A stretch of DNA of 64,000 nucleotides, taken from the NCBI GenBank assembly GCA_027492585.1, contig JAPUEK010000046.1, positions 18,272 through 82,271 of the forward strand, written 5' to 3'. Origin of the DNA: Paracoccaceae bacterium (lineage in GTDB: Bacteria; Pseudomonadota; Alphaproteobacteria; Rhodobacterales; Rhodobacteraceae). Both the position numbers and the translations under genes were made by a program. The notes below the pieces were generated by a model. The model saw nothing but the letters and a program-made list of their open reading frames with translations. It made no database searches and was not told the DNA's origin. Each line of letters starts with the position of its first letter. The first letter of the stretch is position 1. Of the stretch, positions 9,105-18,284 are shown one piece after another.

Positions 9105-9402
9105 GCGGGCCGGCGGAACGGGCAGGCGCCGCGCGCCCCAATCCAGTCCCGGTGACGCGCCTCTTGCGGCGCCTGCCTGCGGGGCTGTCCCTCTTTTCCC
9201 TTCATCCTGCCCCAAATATCCTGCGGGGTTTGCCACCTGTTCCGCCGCTGGTTCAAAGGACCGCCGGCAGGACGGAGCGGGACAAAACCCCTTCGGCGCC
9301 TGCCACGGGGCGCCACGCGCGCCGAACGCCGATCGGCTCCGGGTATCGGTTTGCGGGGGTGCCGCATCCCGGCACAGGCCGGCAGGGCAAAGGAGCCGTC
9401 GC
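9105..9402. other. Unusually long gap inside the B12-uptake operon
   Basis: 298 bases between btuF and btuC, where the other joints of this operon overlap. It holds a copy of the dispersed intergenic repeat (9195-9310). No ORF with a ribosome site and no second riboswitch core is visible. The last bases, AAGGAGCCGTCGC, provide the btuC ribosome site. Confidence 0.6.
9195..9310 (-). repeat. Dispersed intergenic repeat, copy 1
   Basis: Reverse-orientation copy of the tail unit (CCTTCATCCTGCCCCAAATATCC at about 9199-9221), then GCGGGG. A second block, CCCCTTCGGCGCCTGCCACGGG (9288-9309), recurs almost unchanged beside copy 4 at 23066. It lies between btuF and btuC. Confidence 0.75.
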
Positions 9403-10383
9403 ATGAAACCCGCGCTGATCCTTCTGCCGCTGGTGGCGGTGCTCTTCTTCGCCTCGCTGCTGATCGGCCCGGCAGGGCTCGGCGCGGGAGAAAGCCTTGC
9501 CGCGCTCCTGACCGGCAAGGGCGGGGCGGTGGTGCTGGTCATGCAGGAGATCCGCCTGCCGCGGGCGCTTCTCGGCGTCATGGTCGGGGCGGTTCTGGGG
9601 CTTTCGGGGGCGGCGATGCAGGGCTATCTCCGCAACCCGCTGGCCGAGCCGGGCCTGATCGGCGTCTCCTCCGGGGCGGCGCTCGGCGCGGTGCTGTCCT
9701 TGCAGACCGGGCTCGCGGCGGCCTTTTCGCTGGCGCTGCCGCTGGCGGCGCTGACCGGGGCGGGGATTTCGGTGGCGCTGGTGCTGCTTCTGGCCGGCCC
9801 GCGCGGCGGGGCGCTGGCGCTGATCCTTGCCGGGATCGCCCTCTCGGCGCTGAGCGGCGCCTTGACGAGCCTCGTGCTGAACCTTTCCCCGAACCCTTTC
9901 GCGGTGACGGAGATCGTCTACTGGATGATGGGCTCGCTCGCCGACCGTTCGATGGAGCATGTCTGGCTCGCCCTGCCGTTCATGGCGGGCGGGGCCGTGC
10001 TGCTCCTCTCTCTCGGGCGGGGCCTTGATGCGCTGACGCTCGGGGAGGATGCGGCGGCTTCGCTTGGCGTCGGGCTGACCGGGCTGCGGCTGCGGCTGGT
10101 TCTCGGCACGGCGGCGGCGGTCGGGGCTTCGGTCGCGGTGGCGGGGGCGGTGGGCTTCGTCGGCCTCGTCGTGCCGCATCTGCTGCGCCCGCTGGTCGGG
10201 GCGCAGCCTTCGCGCCTGCTGCCCGCCTCCGCCCTTGGCGGGGCGGCGATGGTGCTGGCCGCCGATGTGGCGGTGCGGCTGATCGCGCCGGATCAGGATC
10301 TGAAGCTCGGCGTGCTGACCGCGATCATCGGGGCGCCCTTCTTCTTCCACCTGCTCTGGCGGATGCGGAGGATCGAAGCATGA
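9403..10383 (+). CDS. btuC: Cobalamin ABC importer permease
   Basis: A 326-residue inner-membrane permease of the FecCD/BtuC family with about nine hydrophobic segments. Family motifs seen are IRLPRALLGVMVGAVLGLSGAAMQG near the N-terminus, NPLAEPGLIGVSSGAALGA, and GFVGLVVPHLLRPLVG, the stretch that contacts the ATPase. The ATG at 9403 has AAGGAG 7 bases upstream. Its stop overlaps the btuD start as ATGA, so the two are coupled. Confidence 0.93.
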   Translation: MKPALILLPLVAVLFFASLLIGPAGLGAGESLAALLTGKGGAVVLVMQEIRLPRALLGVMVGAVLGLSGAAMQGYLRNPLAEPGLIGVSSGAALGAVLSLQTGLAAAFSLALPLAALTGAGISVALVLLLAGPRGGALALILAGIALSALSGALTSLVLNLSPNPFAVTEIVYWMMGSLADRSMEHVWLALPFMAGGAVLLLSLGRGLDALTLGEDAAASLGVGLTGLRLRLVLGTAAAVGASVAVAGAVGFVGLVVPHLLRPLVGAQPSRLLPASALGGAAMVLAADVAVRLIAPDQDLKLGVLTAIIGAPFFFHLLWRMRRIEA

Positions 10384-11132
10384 GCCTGCTCCGCCTTGAA
10401 ACCCTGACCGTGCGGCGCGGCGAATGTCCGGTGGTCGATGGCGTGTCGCTGACGGTCGGGCCGGGGGAATTCGTCGGGCTGATCGGGCCGAACGGGGCGG
10501 GCAAGACCTCGCTCCTGCGCGGGGCGCTCGGGCTTTTGCCGGTGGAGGGGGGCTCCTCCCTCCTCCGTCTCTCGCCGAAGGAGCGGGCGCGGGCCGTCGC
10601 CTTCCTGCCGCAGGGCCGCGAGATCGCCTGGCCTGTGGAGGTGGAGACGCTGGTGGCGCTCGGCCGTGGCCCGCATGTGGCGGCAGGTGCGCGCGGCGAG
10701 GATCAGGCGGCGGTGACGCGGGCGCTGGCGCGGATGGGGCTCGACGGCTTCCGCAGCCGCAAGGCCACGGCGCTCTCGGGCGGGGAGCAGGCGCGGGTGC
10801 TGATCGCGCGGGCTCTGGCGCAGGAGACGCCGCTTCTGCTGGCCGATGAGCCGGTCGCGGGCCTCGACCCCGAGGCGCAGCTTCGCACGATGGAGGTGTT
10901 CACGGGCCTCGCCGCCGAGGGGCGGTCGGTCGTGGCCTCGATCCACGACCTTGGCCTTGCCGCGCGGGCCTGTTCGCGGCTGGTGCTGATGGCGCGGGGC
11001 AGGGTGGTGGCCGATGGCCCGCCGCGCGCCGTCCTGTCGGAAGAAAACCTCGCGCAGGTCTTTGGCGTGCGGGGCTATTTCGCCGAAACCCCGGATGGCC
11101 CGGTCTTCCAGCCGATGGGGCTCTTGCGGTGA
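10380..11132 (+). CDS. btuD: Cobalamin ABC importer ATPase
   Basis: A 250-residue ATPase of the FepC/BtuD family. Walker A is GPNGAGKTS near residue 37, the signature ALSGGEQARVLIARAL follows, then Walker B PLLLADEPVAGLDPEAQ and an H-loop, SIHDLGLAARAC. It overlaps btuC by 4 bases (ATGA) and cbiZ by 4 bases (GTGA), so the three genes are translated as one coupled unit. Confidence 0.92.
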   Translation: MSLLRLETLTVRRGECPVVDGVSLTVGPGEFVGLIGPNGAGKTSLLRGALGLLPVEGGSSLLRLSPKERARAVAFLPQGREIAWPVEVETLVALGRGPHVAAGARGEDQAAVTRALARMGLDGFRSRKATALSGGEQARVLIARALAQETPLLLADEPVAGLDPEAQLRTMEVFTGLAAEGRSVVASIHDLGLAARACSRLVLMARGRVVADGPPRAVLSEENLAQVFGVRGYFAETPDGPVFQPMGLLR

Positions 11133-11791
11133 AGGTCACGCTCGACCGGCCCTGGCTGCGCCTGCACCTGCCGCGCCCGATGCGGGTGCTGAGCTGGGCG
11201 CCGGTCGGGGCGGGCTACCTCACCACCGACCGCATCTTCTGGCGCGAGGTCCGCAACAGCGATCTGGTGCCGGGGTTCGATGTGGAAAGCTGGTTCGCCG
11301 CCGAGATGCCGGAGGGGGCGGTGGGGATGCTCACCTCCCGCGATGTCGGGACCTGGGTGGAGGCCGCGGCGGAGGTGGAAGGCATCCGCGCCCGCTGTGT
11401 GGCGACCCTGGGCCTTTCCAATGCCGAAAGCGTCGGGCGGCGGCTGCCCTGGCATTCCGCCGATTACGGCACGATCAATTTGGCCGTCGTGCTGGAGGCG
11501 GGCCTGACCGAGGCCGCGCAGCTGGAGGCCCTGTCGATCGCCGTGCAGGCCCGGACGGCGGCGGTGATGGAAGCCGGGATGGAGCTGGCCACCGGCCTCG
11601 CAACCGGCACCGGCACCGATTGCGCGGCGCTGGCCTGCGAGGCCGGCACGGAACGCTATGCGGGGTTGCATACCGCGGTGGGCGAGGCCGTCGGCGCGGC
11701 GGTCCGTCAGGCCATCGGGCAGGCGGCGCGCGACTGGCTGCGCTGGCGTACGGCGAAACGGGCGGAACTGGCGGGGCTGGCGGGGCGCTGA
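11129..11791 (+). CDS. cbiZ: Adenosylcobinamide amidohydrolase
   Basis: A 220-residue cytoplasmic enzyme of the CbiZ family, which removes the aminopropanol side chain from (pseudo)cobinamides to give adenosylcobyric acid, allowing salvage of foreign corrinoids. The family hallmark ATGTGTDCAALAC is near residues 156-168, and RVLSWAPVGAGYL is near the start. It begins with GTG inside the last codons of btuD. The gene order btuFCD-cbiZ behind a cobalamin riboswitch matches known alphaproteobacterial corrinoid-salvage operons. Confidence 0.92.
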   Translation: MKVTLDRPWLRLHLPRPMRVLSWAPVGAGYLTTDRIFWREVRNSDLVPGFDVESWFAAEMPEGAVGMLTSRDVGTWVEAAAEVEGIRARCVATLGLSNAESVGRRLPWHSADYGTINLAVVLEAGLTEAAQLEALSIAVQARTAAVMEAGMELATGLATGTGTDCAALACEAGTERYAGLHTAVGEAVGAAVRQAIGQAARDWLRWRTAKRAELAGLAGR

Positions 11792-11808
11792 CCGCCCCGC
11801 CTCCCTTT
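11779..11808 (+). terminator. Terminator of the btu-cbiZ operon, overlapping the stop codon
   Basis: Stem GGCGGGGCG (11779-11787) and CGCCCCGCC (11793-11801), followed by TCCCTTTC. The loop contains the cbiZ stop codon TGA (11789-11791), so the last codons are part of the hairpin. It may also serve the convergent aminopeptidase gene, whose stop codon starts at 11808. Confidence 0.7.
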
Positions 11809-13619
11809 CAGAGCGGCGCGCAGGCTGCCCGGCACCAGTCGAGCGCCTCTGCCGACAGACGGCTCCCGAGCTTGTCCAGAACCTCCGCGTGATAGGCGTC
11901 GAGCCAGGCCCGCTCCCCCGGCGACAGGCGATCCGCGAGGATCAGCCGCCGGTCGAACGGCACGAAGGTCAGCGTCTCGAAGGCCAGTTGCCGGCGGTCG
12001 TCCCCGCCGGGCAGGGCCGGGGCCGGCATCACCACGATCAGATTCTCCAGCCGGATGCCGAACTCGCCCTCGCGGTAATAGCCGGGCTCGTTCGACAGGA
12101 TCATCCCCGGCTCCAGCGGCACTTCGGAAATCCGCGACAGCCGTTGCGGCCCCTCATGCACCGACAGGAAGGCACCGACGCCATGGCCGGTGCCATGGTT
12201 GTAATCCTGCCCGGCGAGCCAGAGCGCATACCGCGCCAACGGATCGAGATCGCGCCCCGCCAGCCCCGCCGGCCAGCGGACGCGGGAGATGGCGATCAGC
12301 CCCTGCAGAACCCGCGTGAAGCACTCCCGCGCGAAATCGCCGGGATCGCCCACCGGAACCGTCCGGGTGATGTCGGTGGTCCCGTCCAGATATTGCGCGC
12401 CGGAATCGACCAGCAGCAGCTCGTCGCGGCCGAGGGTGCGGTTGGTCTCCTCCGTCACCCGGTAATGCATGATCGCGCCATGCGGGCCGGAGCCGCAGAT
12501 CGTGTCGAAGCTGATGTCATGCAGCGCATTGGTCGCCCGGCGATAGCCTTCGAGCCCGCGCACCACGTCGATTTCGGTCATCCCGCCCTGCGGCACCTGC
12601 CGGTCGAGCCAGCAGAGGAATTCCACTACCGCCGCCCCGTCGCGCAGATGCGCCTCGCGCATCCCCCCGATCTCGGCGGCGGTCTTCATCGCCTTGGGCA
12701 GGCGGCAGGGATCGTCCCCCCAGGCAAGGGTCAGATCCGCCTCCTGGATCTCCATCGCCACCGCAAGCGGCGCGGTGCCGCGATCCACCCGGATCGCGCC
12801 CTGCAGCGTCCGCAGCGCCGGCACGAAGGCCTGCGGCGGGCGCAGCGTAACCTGCGGGCCGAGATGGGCGCGCACCGCCTCGTCGAATTTCGCGGCTTCG
12901 GCGAACAGCGTCACGCGGCCATCGTCATGCAGCACGGCAAAGCCATGCAGAACCGGATTGCGCGGCACATCCGCGCCGCGGATGTTCAACAGCCAGCAGA
13001 GCGAATCCGGCAGCGTGATCACCGCGGCGGCTTGCCCTTCGGCGCGCAGCCCTTCGGCCAGACGTGCGCGCTTGGCGGCCGAGCTGTCCCCGGCAAGGGC
13101 ATCGGGATGGGCGAAGGCCATGCCCATCGGCGGCTCCGGCTGATCCGGCCAGATCCGGTCCACGGGATTGGCCACGGCGCGCAGGCTGATGCCGCTGCCC
13201 TCCAGCCCGGCGCTGATCCGCGCGATCTCTTCGGCGGTGTGCAGCCAGGGATCGAAGCCCACCACACCCGCCGCCAGATGCGCGCGCAGCCAGGGGGCGG
13301 GTTGGGTCTCCGGCCAGGGAACGGGCGTGAACTGCGCCAGATCGACCTGCGCCTTCACCTGCGTGCGGTAGCGTCCGTCGATGAAGACCCCGGCCACATC
13401 CGGCAGCACGATGCAGAACCCGGCCGAGCCGGTGAAGCCGGTCAGCCATTGCAGCCGCTCATCGCGCGCCGCCACATACTCGCCCTGATGCACATCGGCA
13501 CGCGGCACCAGAAACCCGGCCAATCCCTCTGCCGCCAGCACCGCGCGCAAGGCGGCAAGACGCGCCGGCCCCTGGGCCGGGTTGGCATGGGTCTCGAAAC
13601 TCTGGAACATGGGGATCAT
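11808..13619 (-). CDS. Xaa-Pro aminopeptidase (aminopeptidase P family, M24B)
   Basis: A 603-residue metallopeptidase expected to release N-terminal residues preceding proline. It has two N-terminal creatinase-like domains and a C-terminal pita-bread catalytic domain. Metal ligands visible are D in LLLVDSGAQYLDGTTDITRT (about residues 405 and 416), the histidine in NHGTGHGVG, and glutamates in GMILSNEPGYY and FGIRLENL. Length fits the long, eukaryote-like form. I kept the ATG at 13619; ATG 13610 (MFQSFETHA) is an alternative, and neither has a strong ribosome site. It is convergent with cbiZ. Confidence 0.92.
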   Translation of the reverse strand: MIPMFQSFETHANPAQGPARLAALRAVLAAEGLAGFLVPRADVHQGEYVAARDERLQWLTGFTGSAGFCIVLPDVAGVFIDGRYRTQVKAQVDLAQFTPVPWPETQPAPWLRAHLAAGVVGFDPWLHTAEEIARISAGLEGSGISLRAVANPVDRIWPDQPEPPMGMAFAHPDALAGDSSAAKRARLAEGLRAEGQAAAVITLPDSLCWLLNIRGADVPRNPVLHGFAVLHDDGRVTLFAEAAKFDEAVRAHLGPQVTLRPPQAFVPALRTLQGAIRVDRGTAPLAVAMEIQEADLTLAWGDDPCRLPKAMKTAAEIGGMREAHLRDGAAVVEFLCWLDRQVPQGGMTEIDVVRGLEGYRRATNALHDISFDTICGSGPHGAIMHYRVTEETNRTLGRDELLLVDSGAQYLDGTTDITRTVPVGDPGDFARECFTRVLQGLIAISRVRWPAGLAGRDLDPLARYALWLAGQDYNHGTGHGVGAFLSVHEGPQRLSRISEVPLEPGMILSNEPGYYREGEFGIRLENLIVVMPAPALPGGDDRRQLAFETLTFVPFDRRLILADRLSPGERAWLDAYHAEVLDKLGSRLSAEALDWCRAACAPL

Positions 13620-13740
13620 CCGCTTGAGGGCTCGTTTCCGCCAGTTCTAAGCACAGGGGCGGCCAAGGTATAGGTCCGTTCGATCACGTTCCCGCGGCGC
13701 TGGCGGGGTCATGTCCGGCGGTCGCTGCGCCGCCGGCGGC

Positions 13741-13802
13741 CCCGGAGGGGTTTTGCACCCCTCCGGACCACCCCGCAGGATATTTGAGGCAAGATGAAAG
13801 GG
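13741..13802 (+). repeat. Dispersed intergenic repeat, copy 2 (best-preserved form)
   Basis: GC hairpin CCGGAGGGG-TTTTGCA-CCCCTCCGG (13742-13766), then the tail CCCCGCAGGATATTTGAGGC and AAGATGAAAGGG. Apart from one base (GAGG versus GGGG) it is the exact reverse complement of copy 4 at 23013-23074 over about 60 bases. Confidence 0.85.
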
Positions 13803-13877
13803 AGGGGGGCGTATGGTTCCCCCTCCCGCCTGATGTTCGACCGGGCAGAGGTCTTTCGAGAAAGGGCGCGGGCCGCC

Positions 13878-13940
13878 TCTTCATCTTGCCTCAAATATCC
13901 TGGGGGTGAGCGCGCAGCGCGAGGGGGCAAAGCCCCCTTC
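13878..13940 (-). repeat. Dispersed intergenic repeat, copy 3
   Basis: Reverse copy: TCTTCATCTTGCCTCAAATA, then TCCTGGGGG, ending in the hairpin GGGGGC-AAA-GCCCCC (about 13923-13937). It touches the cobT stop codon at 13942 and could act as the terminator of the minus-strand cobT. Confidence 0.8.
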
Positions 13941-13941
13941 C

Positions 13942-15810
13942 TTACCCCGCCTTCCGCATCCCGAGCGTCCGCGCCCGCTTCTTCGGATCGGCATCGAAAA
14001 GCCCGGCAAGCTGTTCGGTCATCGCACCGGCCAGCTGCTCCACATCGGTGATCGTCACCGCCCGCTGGTAATAGCGCGTCACGTCATGGCCGATGCCGAT
14101 GGCGATCAGCTCCACCGCGCGGCGCCGCTCCACCATGGCGATCACGTCGCGCAGGTGCTTTTCCAGGAAGTTCGCGGGGTTGACCGACAGGGTGCTGTCA
14201 TCAACCGGCGCGCCGTCGGAAATCACCATCAGGATCTTGCGGGCCTCGGGCCGGGCCGCCATCCGCCGGTGCGCCCATTCGAGCGCCTCGCCGTCGATGT
14301 TCTCCTTCAGCAGCCCCTCTTTCATCATCAGCCCGAGATTGGGCCGCACCCGCCGCCAGGGGGCATCGGCGGATTTGTAGATGATGTGACGCAGATCGTT
14401 GAGCCGACCCGGTCCCTGCGCGCGTCCCTGCGCCAGCCAGCGTTCGCGGCTTTGACCGCCCTTCCAGGCCCGGGTGGTGAAGCCGAGGATCTCGACCTTG
14501 ACCGAGCAGCGTTCCAGCGTACGTGCCAGCACATCGGCGCAGATCGCCGCAATCGAGATCGGCCGGCCCCGCATCGAGCCGGAGTTGTCCAGCAGCAGCG
14601 TCACCACTGTATCGCGGAACTCGGTGTCCTTCTCCTGCTTGAACGACAGCGGAGTCGTCGGGTTCGCCACCACCCGCGCCAGACGCCCCGCATCCAGCGT
14701 CCCCTCCTCCAGATCGAACAGCCAGGAGCGGTTCTGCTGGGCCTGCAAGCGGCGTTGCAGCTTGTTGGCAAGGCGGGAAACCGCCCCTTTCAGCGGCTCC
14801 AGCTGCTGGTCGAGATAGGCGCGCAGCCGTTCGAGCTCCGCCGGTTCCGCCAGATCTTCGGCGCGGATTTCCTCATCGAAATCCGTGGTGTAGACGGTGT
14901 AGTTCGGATCGGCGTCCGAATAGGGCGCAGGCGGCGGAGGCTCCAGCGGGGCCTCGCCCTCGGGCAGTTCCGCCTCGTCGCCCTGTTCCATGTCGGCGCT
15001 GTCTTCCATCGTGACCTGAGCCTGGCTCTGGTCCTGCTGGTCTTCCTGGCTCTGCTCGGGGGAGGCTTCGCTGTCCTCGCTCTCCTGCTCTTCGGAGCCG
15101 GAGCTTTCGGGCTGATCCTCCTCCGCCTCCTCGCCGCTTTCGTCCTGCGGCTCGTCGCGGTCGGGGTCCTCGCCCAACTGGTCGCCGTAGCCGAGATCGG
15201 AAATCACCTTGCGGGTCAGGCGGGCGAAGGCGGCCTGATCGGCCAGCACCTCGTCCAGATTGCCGAGCGTGTCGGAGGCCTGTTCCTCGATGAAGCCGCG
15301 CCAGAGGTTCATCACGTTCTCGGCCGGTTTCGGCAGGTCGCGCCCGGTGGCAAGCGCACGCACCAGATAGCCCGCCGCCACCGGCAGGGGCGCCTCGGAG
15401 GCGGTGGTGATCTGGCCATAGCCCTTGCGGTCGGCCTCCCAGCCGATCTTGGCGTCGATGTTGCCGGCGGTGCCGGGCATGGCGCGGGCGCCCACGGCTT
15501 CGCAGCGGGCCGTCTCCATCGCGTCGTAGATCTCGCGGGCAAGCTGGCCGGTCGGCGCATAGCGGGCCGAGGTCGCCTCGTTGTGGAACTTGCGGCGCAG
15601 CGCGAAGGCATCGGCGGTGCCGCGCGCCAGCAGAACCTCGTCCCGCGTCATCCGGCGCGAGACCTGCGGCAGGCGGATGCCGTCCTTGTTCATGCCCGCC
15701 GGATCGACGGAATAGGTCACCGTCATCTCCGGATCGTTGGCCATGGTCTTGGTGGCCTCGGCCAGAGCCTTCTTGAACGGATCGGCGGGATTGTCGCTTG
15801 GTTTGCTCAT
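13942..15810 (-). CDS. cobT: Aerobic cobaltochelatase subunit CobT
   Basis: A 622-residue subunit of the CobNST complex, which inserts cobalt into hydrogenobyrinic acid a,c-diamide in the oxygen-dependent B12 pathway. The start [21 protein letters not shown] is typical, so I use the ATG at 15810 although the frame is open to 15972. The middle (about 240-330) is a very acidic, low-complexity stretch. A C-terminal von Willebrand A domain carries the metal site DNSGSM at about 408-413. CobS is encoded at 17310-18284; an FMN reductase gene and a transposase gene separate the two. Confidence 0.95.
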   Translation of the reverse strand: MSKPSDNPADPFKKALAEATKTMANDPEMTVTYSVDPAGMNKDGIRLPQVSRRMTRDEVLLARGTADAFALRRKFHNEATSARYAPTGQLAREIYDAMETARCEAVGARAMPGTAGNIDAKIGWEADRKGYGQITTASEAPLPVAAGYLVRALATGRDLPKPAENVMNLWRGFIEEQASDTLGNLDEVLADQAAFARLTRKVISDLGYGDQLGEDPDRDEPQDESGEEAEEDQPESSGSEEQESEDSEASPEQSQEDQQDQSQAQVTMEDSADMEQGDEAELPEGEAPLEPPPPAPYSDADPNYTVYTTDFDEEIRAEDLAEPAELERLRAYLDQQLEPLKGAVSRLANKLQRRLQAQQNRSWLFDLEEGTLDAGRLARVVANPTTPLSFKQEKDTEFRDTVVTLLLDNSGSMRGRPISIAAICADVLARTLERCSVKVEILGFTTRAWKGGQSRERWLAQGRAQGPGRLNDLRHIIYKSADAPWRRVRPNLGLMMKEGLLKENIDGEALEWAHRRMAARPEARKILMVISDGAPVDDSTLSVNPANFLEKHLRDVIAMVERRRAVELIAIGIGHDVTRYYQRAVTITDVEQLAGAMTEQLAGLFDADPKKRARTLGMRKAG

Positions 15811-15986
15811 GGCAAAGGTAAAGCACCAGAGCCGGGCGGGAGCAAGGGCCGCAGCACCGTCCGGGCGGCGGCAAGTGCTGTCTCTGTGGGTTTTCGCACA
15901 GGCAGGGCGCGGTGATGCCGGATTGATGCACGCTCCCGGAAAGTGCATCTTCGCCGCACAAGAATTCCTCATATGAGAGACTGACC

Positions 15987-16577
15987 ATGAGCACCTCCAA
16001 ACCCAAGATCGCCCTGATCATCGGTTCCACCCGCGCCACCCGCTTCGCCGACGTTCCGGCGCAATGGATGCTGGCCCAGGCGCAAGCCCGCGAAGACATG
16101 ACCGTGGAGCTGGTCGATCTGCGCGACTTCGACCTGCCGCTCTTCGACGAAGTGGCCTCGAACGCCTGGGTTCCCTCGCAATCGCCGGCCGCCGTCGCCT
16201 GGCAGAAGAAGATCGCCGAATTCGACGGCTACATCTTCGTCGTGGCCGAATACAACCGTTCGATCACCGGCGCGCTGAAGAACGCCCTCGACCAAGCCTA
16301 TGTCGAATGGGCGCACAAGCCCATGGCCGCCATTGCCTATGGCTCGGTCGGCGGCACCCGCGCGCTTGAGCACCTGCGGACGATCGCGGTGGAACTGCAG
16401 ATGGTTCCGACCCGCAATGCCGTTCACCTCGGCATGGCCGATTTCTTCAAGGTTCACCCCGGCATGGGGGGCTCGGGCAAGATGGCCGATGTGGAAGCGA
16501 ACCTGCTCCCCGCCGCCAAGGCGACGCTCGACGATCTCGTGTGGTGGGCCAATGCCACCAAGGCCGCCCGCGGCTGA
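15987..16577 (+). CDS. NADPH-dependent FMN reductase / quinone reductase family protein
   Basis: A 196-residue flavodoxin-fold oxidoreductase. Evidence is the N-terminal phosphate-binding loop LIIGSTR, then [18 protein letters not shown] near residue 85 and [15 protein letters not shown] near 113, all typical of NADPH-dependent FMN/quinone (ChrR/YieF-type) reductases. It is cytoplasmic with no signal peptide. The substrate (FMN, quinone, chromate or azo compound) cannot be told from sequence. It is divergent from cobT (176-base gap) and ends at a strong terminator. Confidence 0.88.
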   Translation: MSTSKPKIALIIGSTRATRFADVPAQWMLAQAQAREDMTVELVDLRDFDLPLFDEVASNAWVPSQSPAAVAWQKKIAEFDGYIFVVAEYNRSITGALKNALDQAYVEWAHKPMAAIAYGSVGGTRALEHLRTIAVELQMVPTRNAVHLGMADFFKVHPGMGGSGKMADVEANLLPAAKATLDDLVWWANATKAARG

Positions 16578-16604
16578 TCCCGCTTGGCCGTAACCCCTTC
16601 GGGG

Positions 16605-17183
16605 TCACGACCCAAAGCCGCCCGCTGCCAGAGCGCAGTCCGGGCGGCTTTTGTCTTTTGGTGCGGGTTGTCCGGTGGGATGGGTGATCTGCTGATCTGC
16701 CGCCATGATGGGCAGATCGCCCATCCGACGGGTGAAGCTGGAAAACGCCCAGTCCTCGGGGTTTTCGACCAGACCGTGTTTCACAGGGTTGAGACGGCAA
16801 TAGTCCATGGCGGCGAGGAAATCCGCTTCCCCCCGGATCGCATGTTCCCAGAACCGTCGCTGCCATAGCCCCCGCTCCCGCTTGCGGCTTTTGCGGGCAT
16901 TCGGAGCGAACTCCCCGCTCAGGGCATGGGAAAACCGCGCCTTGATCCGCCGCCAGCGTTCCGAATAGAGCACCACGCCCTCCGGTTCCGTCCAGATCGC
17001 ATGGAGGTGATCGGGCAGGACAACCATGGCCGGGCAAAGCACCGGCAACTCGCGCAGGGTGGCGGCATAGGCGGTGCGGAGCGTGGCGATGTGATCGACG
17101 AGCCGGGTGCTGCCGCGGGTTTCGAGGCAGAGCGTGAAGAAATAGCTGGCGCCCGGAAGGCGCAGGCGGCGGTATTGGGTCAT
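16605..17183 (-). CDS. REP-associated tyrosine transposase (RAYT)
   Basis: A 192-residue single-strand-DNA transposase of the Y1/HUH type (TnpA-REP family), which processes REP palindromes. Visible parts are the HUH motif in VLPDHLHAIW (H59, H61) and the catalytic tyrosine in MDYCRLNPVKHGL (about Y128) followed by NPEDWAFSSF. Palindromes of the REP type lie at both ends of the gene (16677-16729 and 17234-17302). The last 40 residues, from RRMGDLPIM on, are read from REP sequence, so the original C-terminus may have ended near residue 152. The catalytic residues are intact. Confidence 0.9.
   Translation of the reverse strand: MTQYRRLRLPGASYFFTLCLETRGSTRLVDHIATLRTAYAATLRELPVLCPAMVVLPDHLHAIWTEPEGVVLYSERWRRIKARFSHALSGEFAPNARKSRKRERGLWQRRFWEHAIRGEADFLAAMDYCRLNPVKHGLVENPEDWAFSSFTRRMGDLPIMAADQQITHPTGQPAPKDKSRPDCALAAGGFGS
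16614..16659 (+). terminator. Rho-independent terminator of the FMN reductase gene
   Basis: Stem GCCGCCCG (16617-16624) and CGGGCGGC (16641-16648), extended by AAA/TTT, then TTTTGTCTTTT. It overlaps the 3' end of the convergent transposase gene, whose last codons are written through the stem. Confidence 0.85.
16677..16729 (-). repeat. REP palindrome within the 3' end of the RAYT gene
   Basis: GATGGGC-AGATC-GCCCATC (16707-16725), preceded by a degenerate GGGATGGGTGATCTG arm (from 16677). The same GGATGGGC/GCCCATCC stem occurs twice on the other side of the gene, so the RAYT gene is bracketed by its likely substrates. Confidence 0.8.
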
Positions 17184-17233
17184 CCCGCGAGGATGGGGGA
17201 GGGTGGTTAATTTATAGTGAAGGATTTTGGGGG

Positions 17234-17302
17234 AGGATGGGCAGATTGCCCATCCTACGCAAACACCCGATCCCTTCGTAGGATGGGCAATCTGCCCATC
17301 CT
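17234..17302. repeat. Pair of inverted REP palindromes (BIME-like)
   Basis: Two 23-base palindromes, each AGGATGGGC-5-GCCCATCCT (17234-17256 and 17280-17302), with mirror-image loops AGATT and AATCT. They are joined by a 23-base linker whose ends also pair (CTACG/CGTAG). This head-to-head REP arrangement lies between the RAYT gene and the 3' end of cobS. Confidence 0.9.
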
Positions 17303-17309
17303 CCCCGCC

Positions 17310-18284
17310 TCATTTCATCGCCATGCTCGCCGCGCTCTCCGGCAGTTCCTCGGCAAAGCAGCGCTGGTAGAATTCGGCCACCGTCTGCCGCTCCAGCTCG
17401 TCGCATTTGTTCAGGAACGACAGGCGGAAGGCATAGCCGACGTTGCGGAAGATCTCGGCGTTCTGCGCCCAGTTCAGCACGGTCCGCGGCGACATGACGG
17501 TCGAAAGATCGCCGTTCATGAAGGCGGTGCGGGTCAGGTCGGCCACCGTCACCATCTGGTTGATGGTCTTGCGGCCCTTTTCGGTGTTGTAATGGGGAGA
17601 TTTCGCCAGAACGATCGCCGCCTCGGCATCGTGGCTGAGGTAGTTCAGCGTGGCCACGAGGCTCCAGCGGTCCATCTGCGCCTGGTTGATCTGCTGGGTG
17701 CCGTGGTAGAGGCCGGTGGTGTCGCCCAGACCCACGGTGTTCGCGGTGGCGAACAGGCGGAAGGACGGATGCGGGGTGATGATCTCGTTCTGGTCCAGAA
17801 GCGTCAGCTTGCCGTCATGCTCCAGCACGCGCTGGATCACGAACATCACGTCGGCCCGGCCGGCATCATATTCGTCGAAGACGATGGCGACGGGGTTCCG
17901 CAGCGCCCAGGGCAGGATGCCTTCGTGGAATTCCGTCACCTGCTTGCCGTCGCGCAGCTTGATCGCATCCTTGCCGATCAGGTCGATCCGGCTGATGTGG
18001 CTGTCGAGGTTGACCCGCACCGTCGGCCAGTTCAGCCGGGCGCCGACCTGCTCGATATGGGTGGATTTGCCGGTGCCGTGATAGCCCTGGATCATCACCC
18101 GGCGGTTATAGGCATAACCGGCAAGGATCGCCAAAGTCGTGTCGGGATCGAATTTGTAGGTCGGGTCGATGGCCGGAACGCGGTCGGTGGCTTCTGCGAA
18201 CCCTTTCACCTTCATGTCGGTGTCGATCCCGAAGACCTCCCGGACGGAGATTTCTTCGGTGGGTTTCATCACAGTGTCCAACAT
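17310..18284 (-). CDS. cobS: Aerobic cobaltochelatase subunit CobS
   Basis: A 324-residue AAA+ ATPase that works with CobT and CobN in cobalt insertion. The N-terminus [21 protein letters not shown] is typical. Walker A is [10 protein letters not shown] near residue 77, Walker B is [10 protein letters not shown], and a sensor follows in [11 protein letters not shown] chose the ATG at 18284; the frame upstream is open but not conserved-looking. It stands 3' to an acquired cassette and 5' to REP palindromes. Confidence 0.95.
   Translation of the reverse strand: MLDTVMKPTEEISVREVFGIDTDMKVKGFAEATDRVPAIDPTYKFDPDTTLAILAGYAYNRRVMIQGYHGTGKSTHIEQVGARLNWPTVRVNLDSHISRIDLIGKDAIKLRDGKQVTEFHEGILPWALRNPVAIVFDEYDAGRADVMFVIQRVLEHDGKLTLLDQNEIITPHPSFRLFATANTVGLGDTTGLYHGTQQINQAQMDRWSLVATLNYLSHDAEAAIVLAKSPHYNTEKGRKTINQMVTVADLTRTAFMNGDLSTVMSPRTVLNWAQNAEIFRNVGYAFRLSFLNKCDELERQTVAEFYQRCFAEELPESAASMAMK

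Larger units (their letters stand above)
13620..13941. other. Intergenic region occupied by two inverted repeat copies
   Basis: 322 bases between two minus-strand genes. They hold repeat copy 2 (forward) and copy 3 (reverse) facing each other around about 75 bases. No convincing gene is seen. The aminopeptidase promoter must lie near 13630-13700. Confidence 0.6.

Noticed and set aside
9105..9402. Second cobalamin riboswitch before btuC
   Set aside because: No GCAACTG core or AGCCAGGAGACC box is present; the secondary structure comes from the dispersed repeat.
11658..15915. Long plus-strand frames opposite the aminopeptidase and cobT genes
   Set aside because: Both minus-strand genes have full sets of family motifs; the plus-strand products do not.
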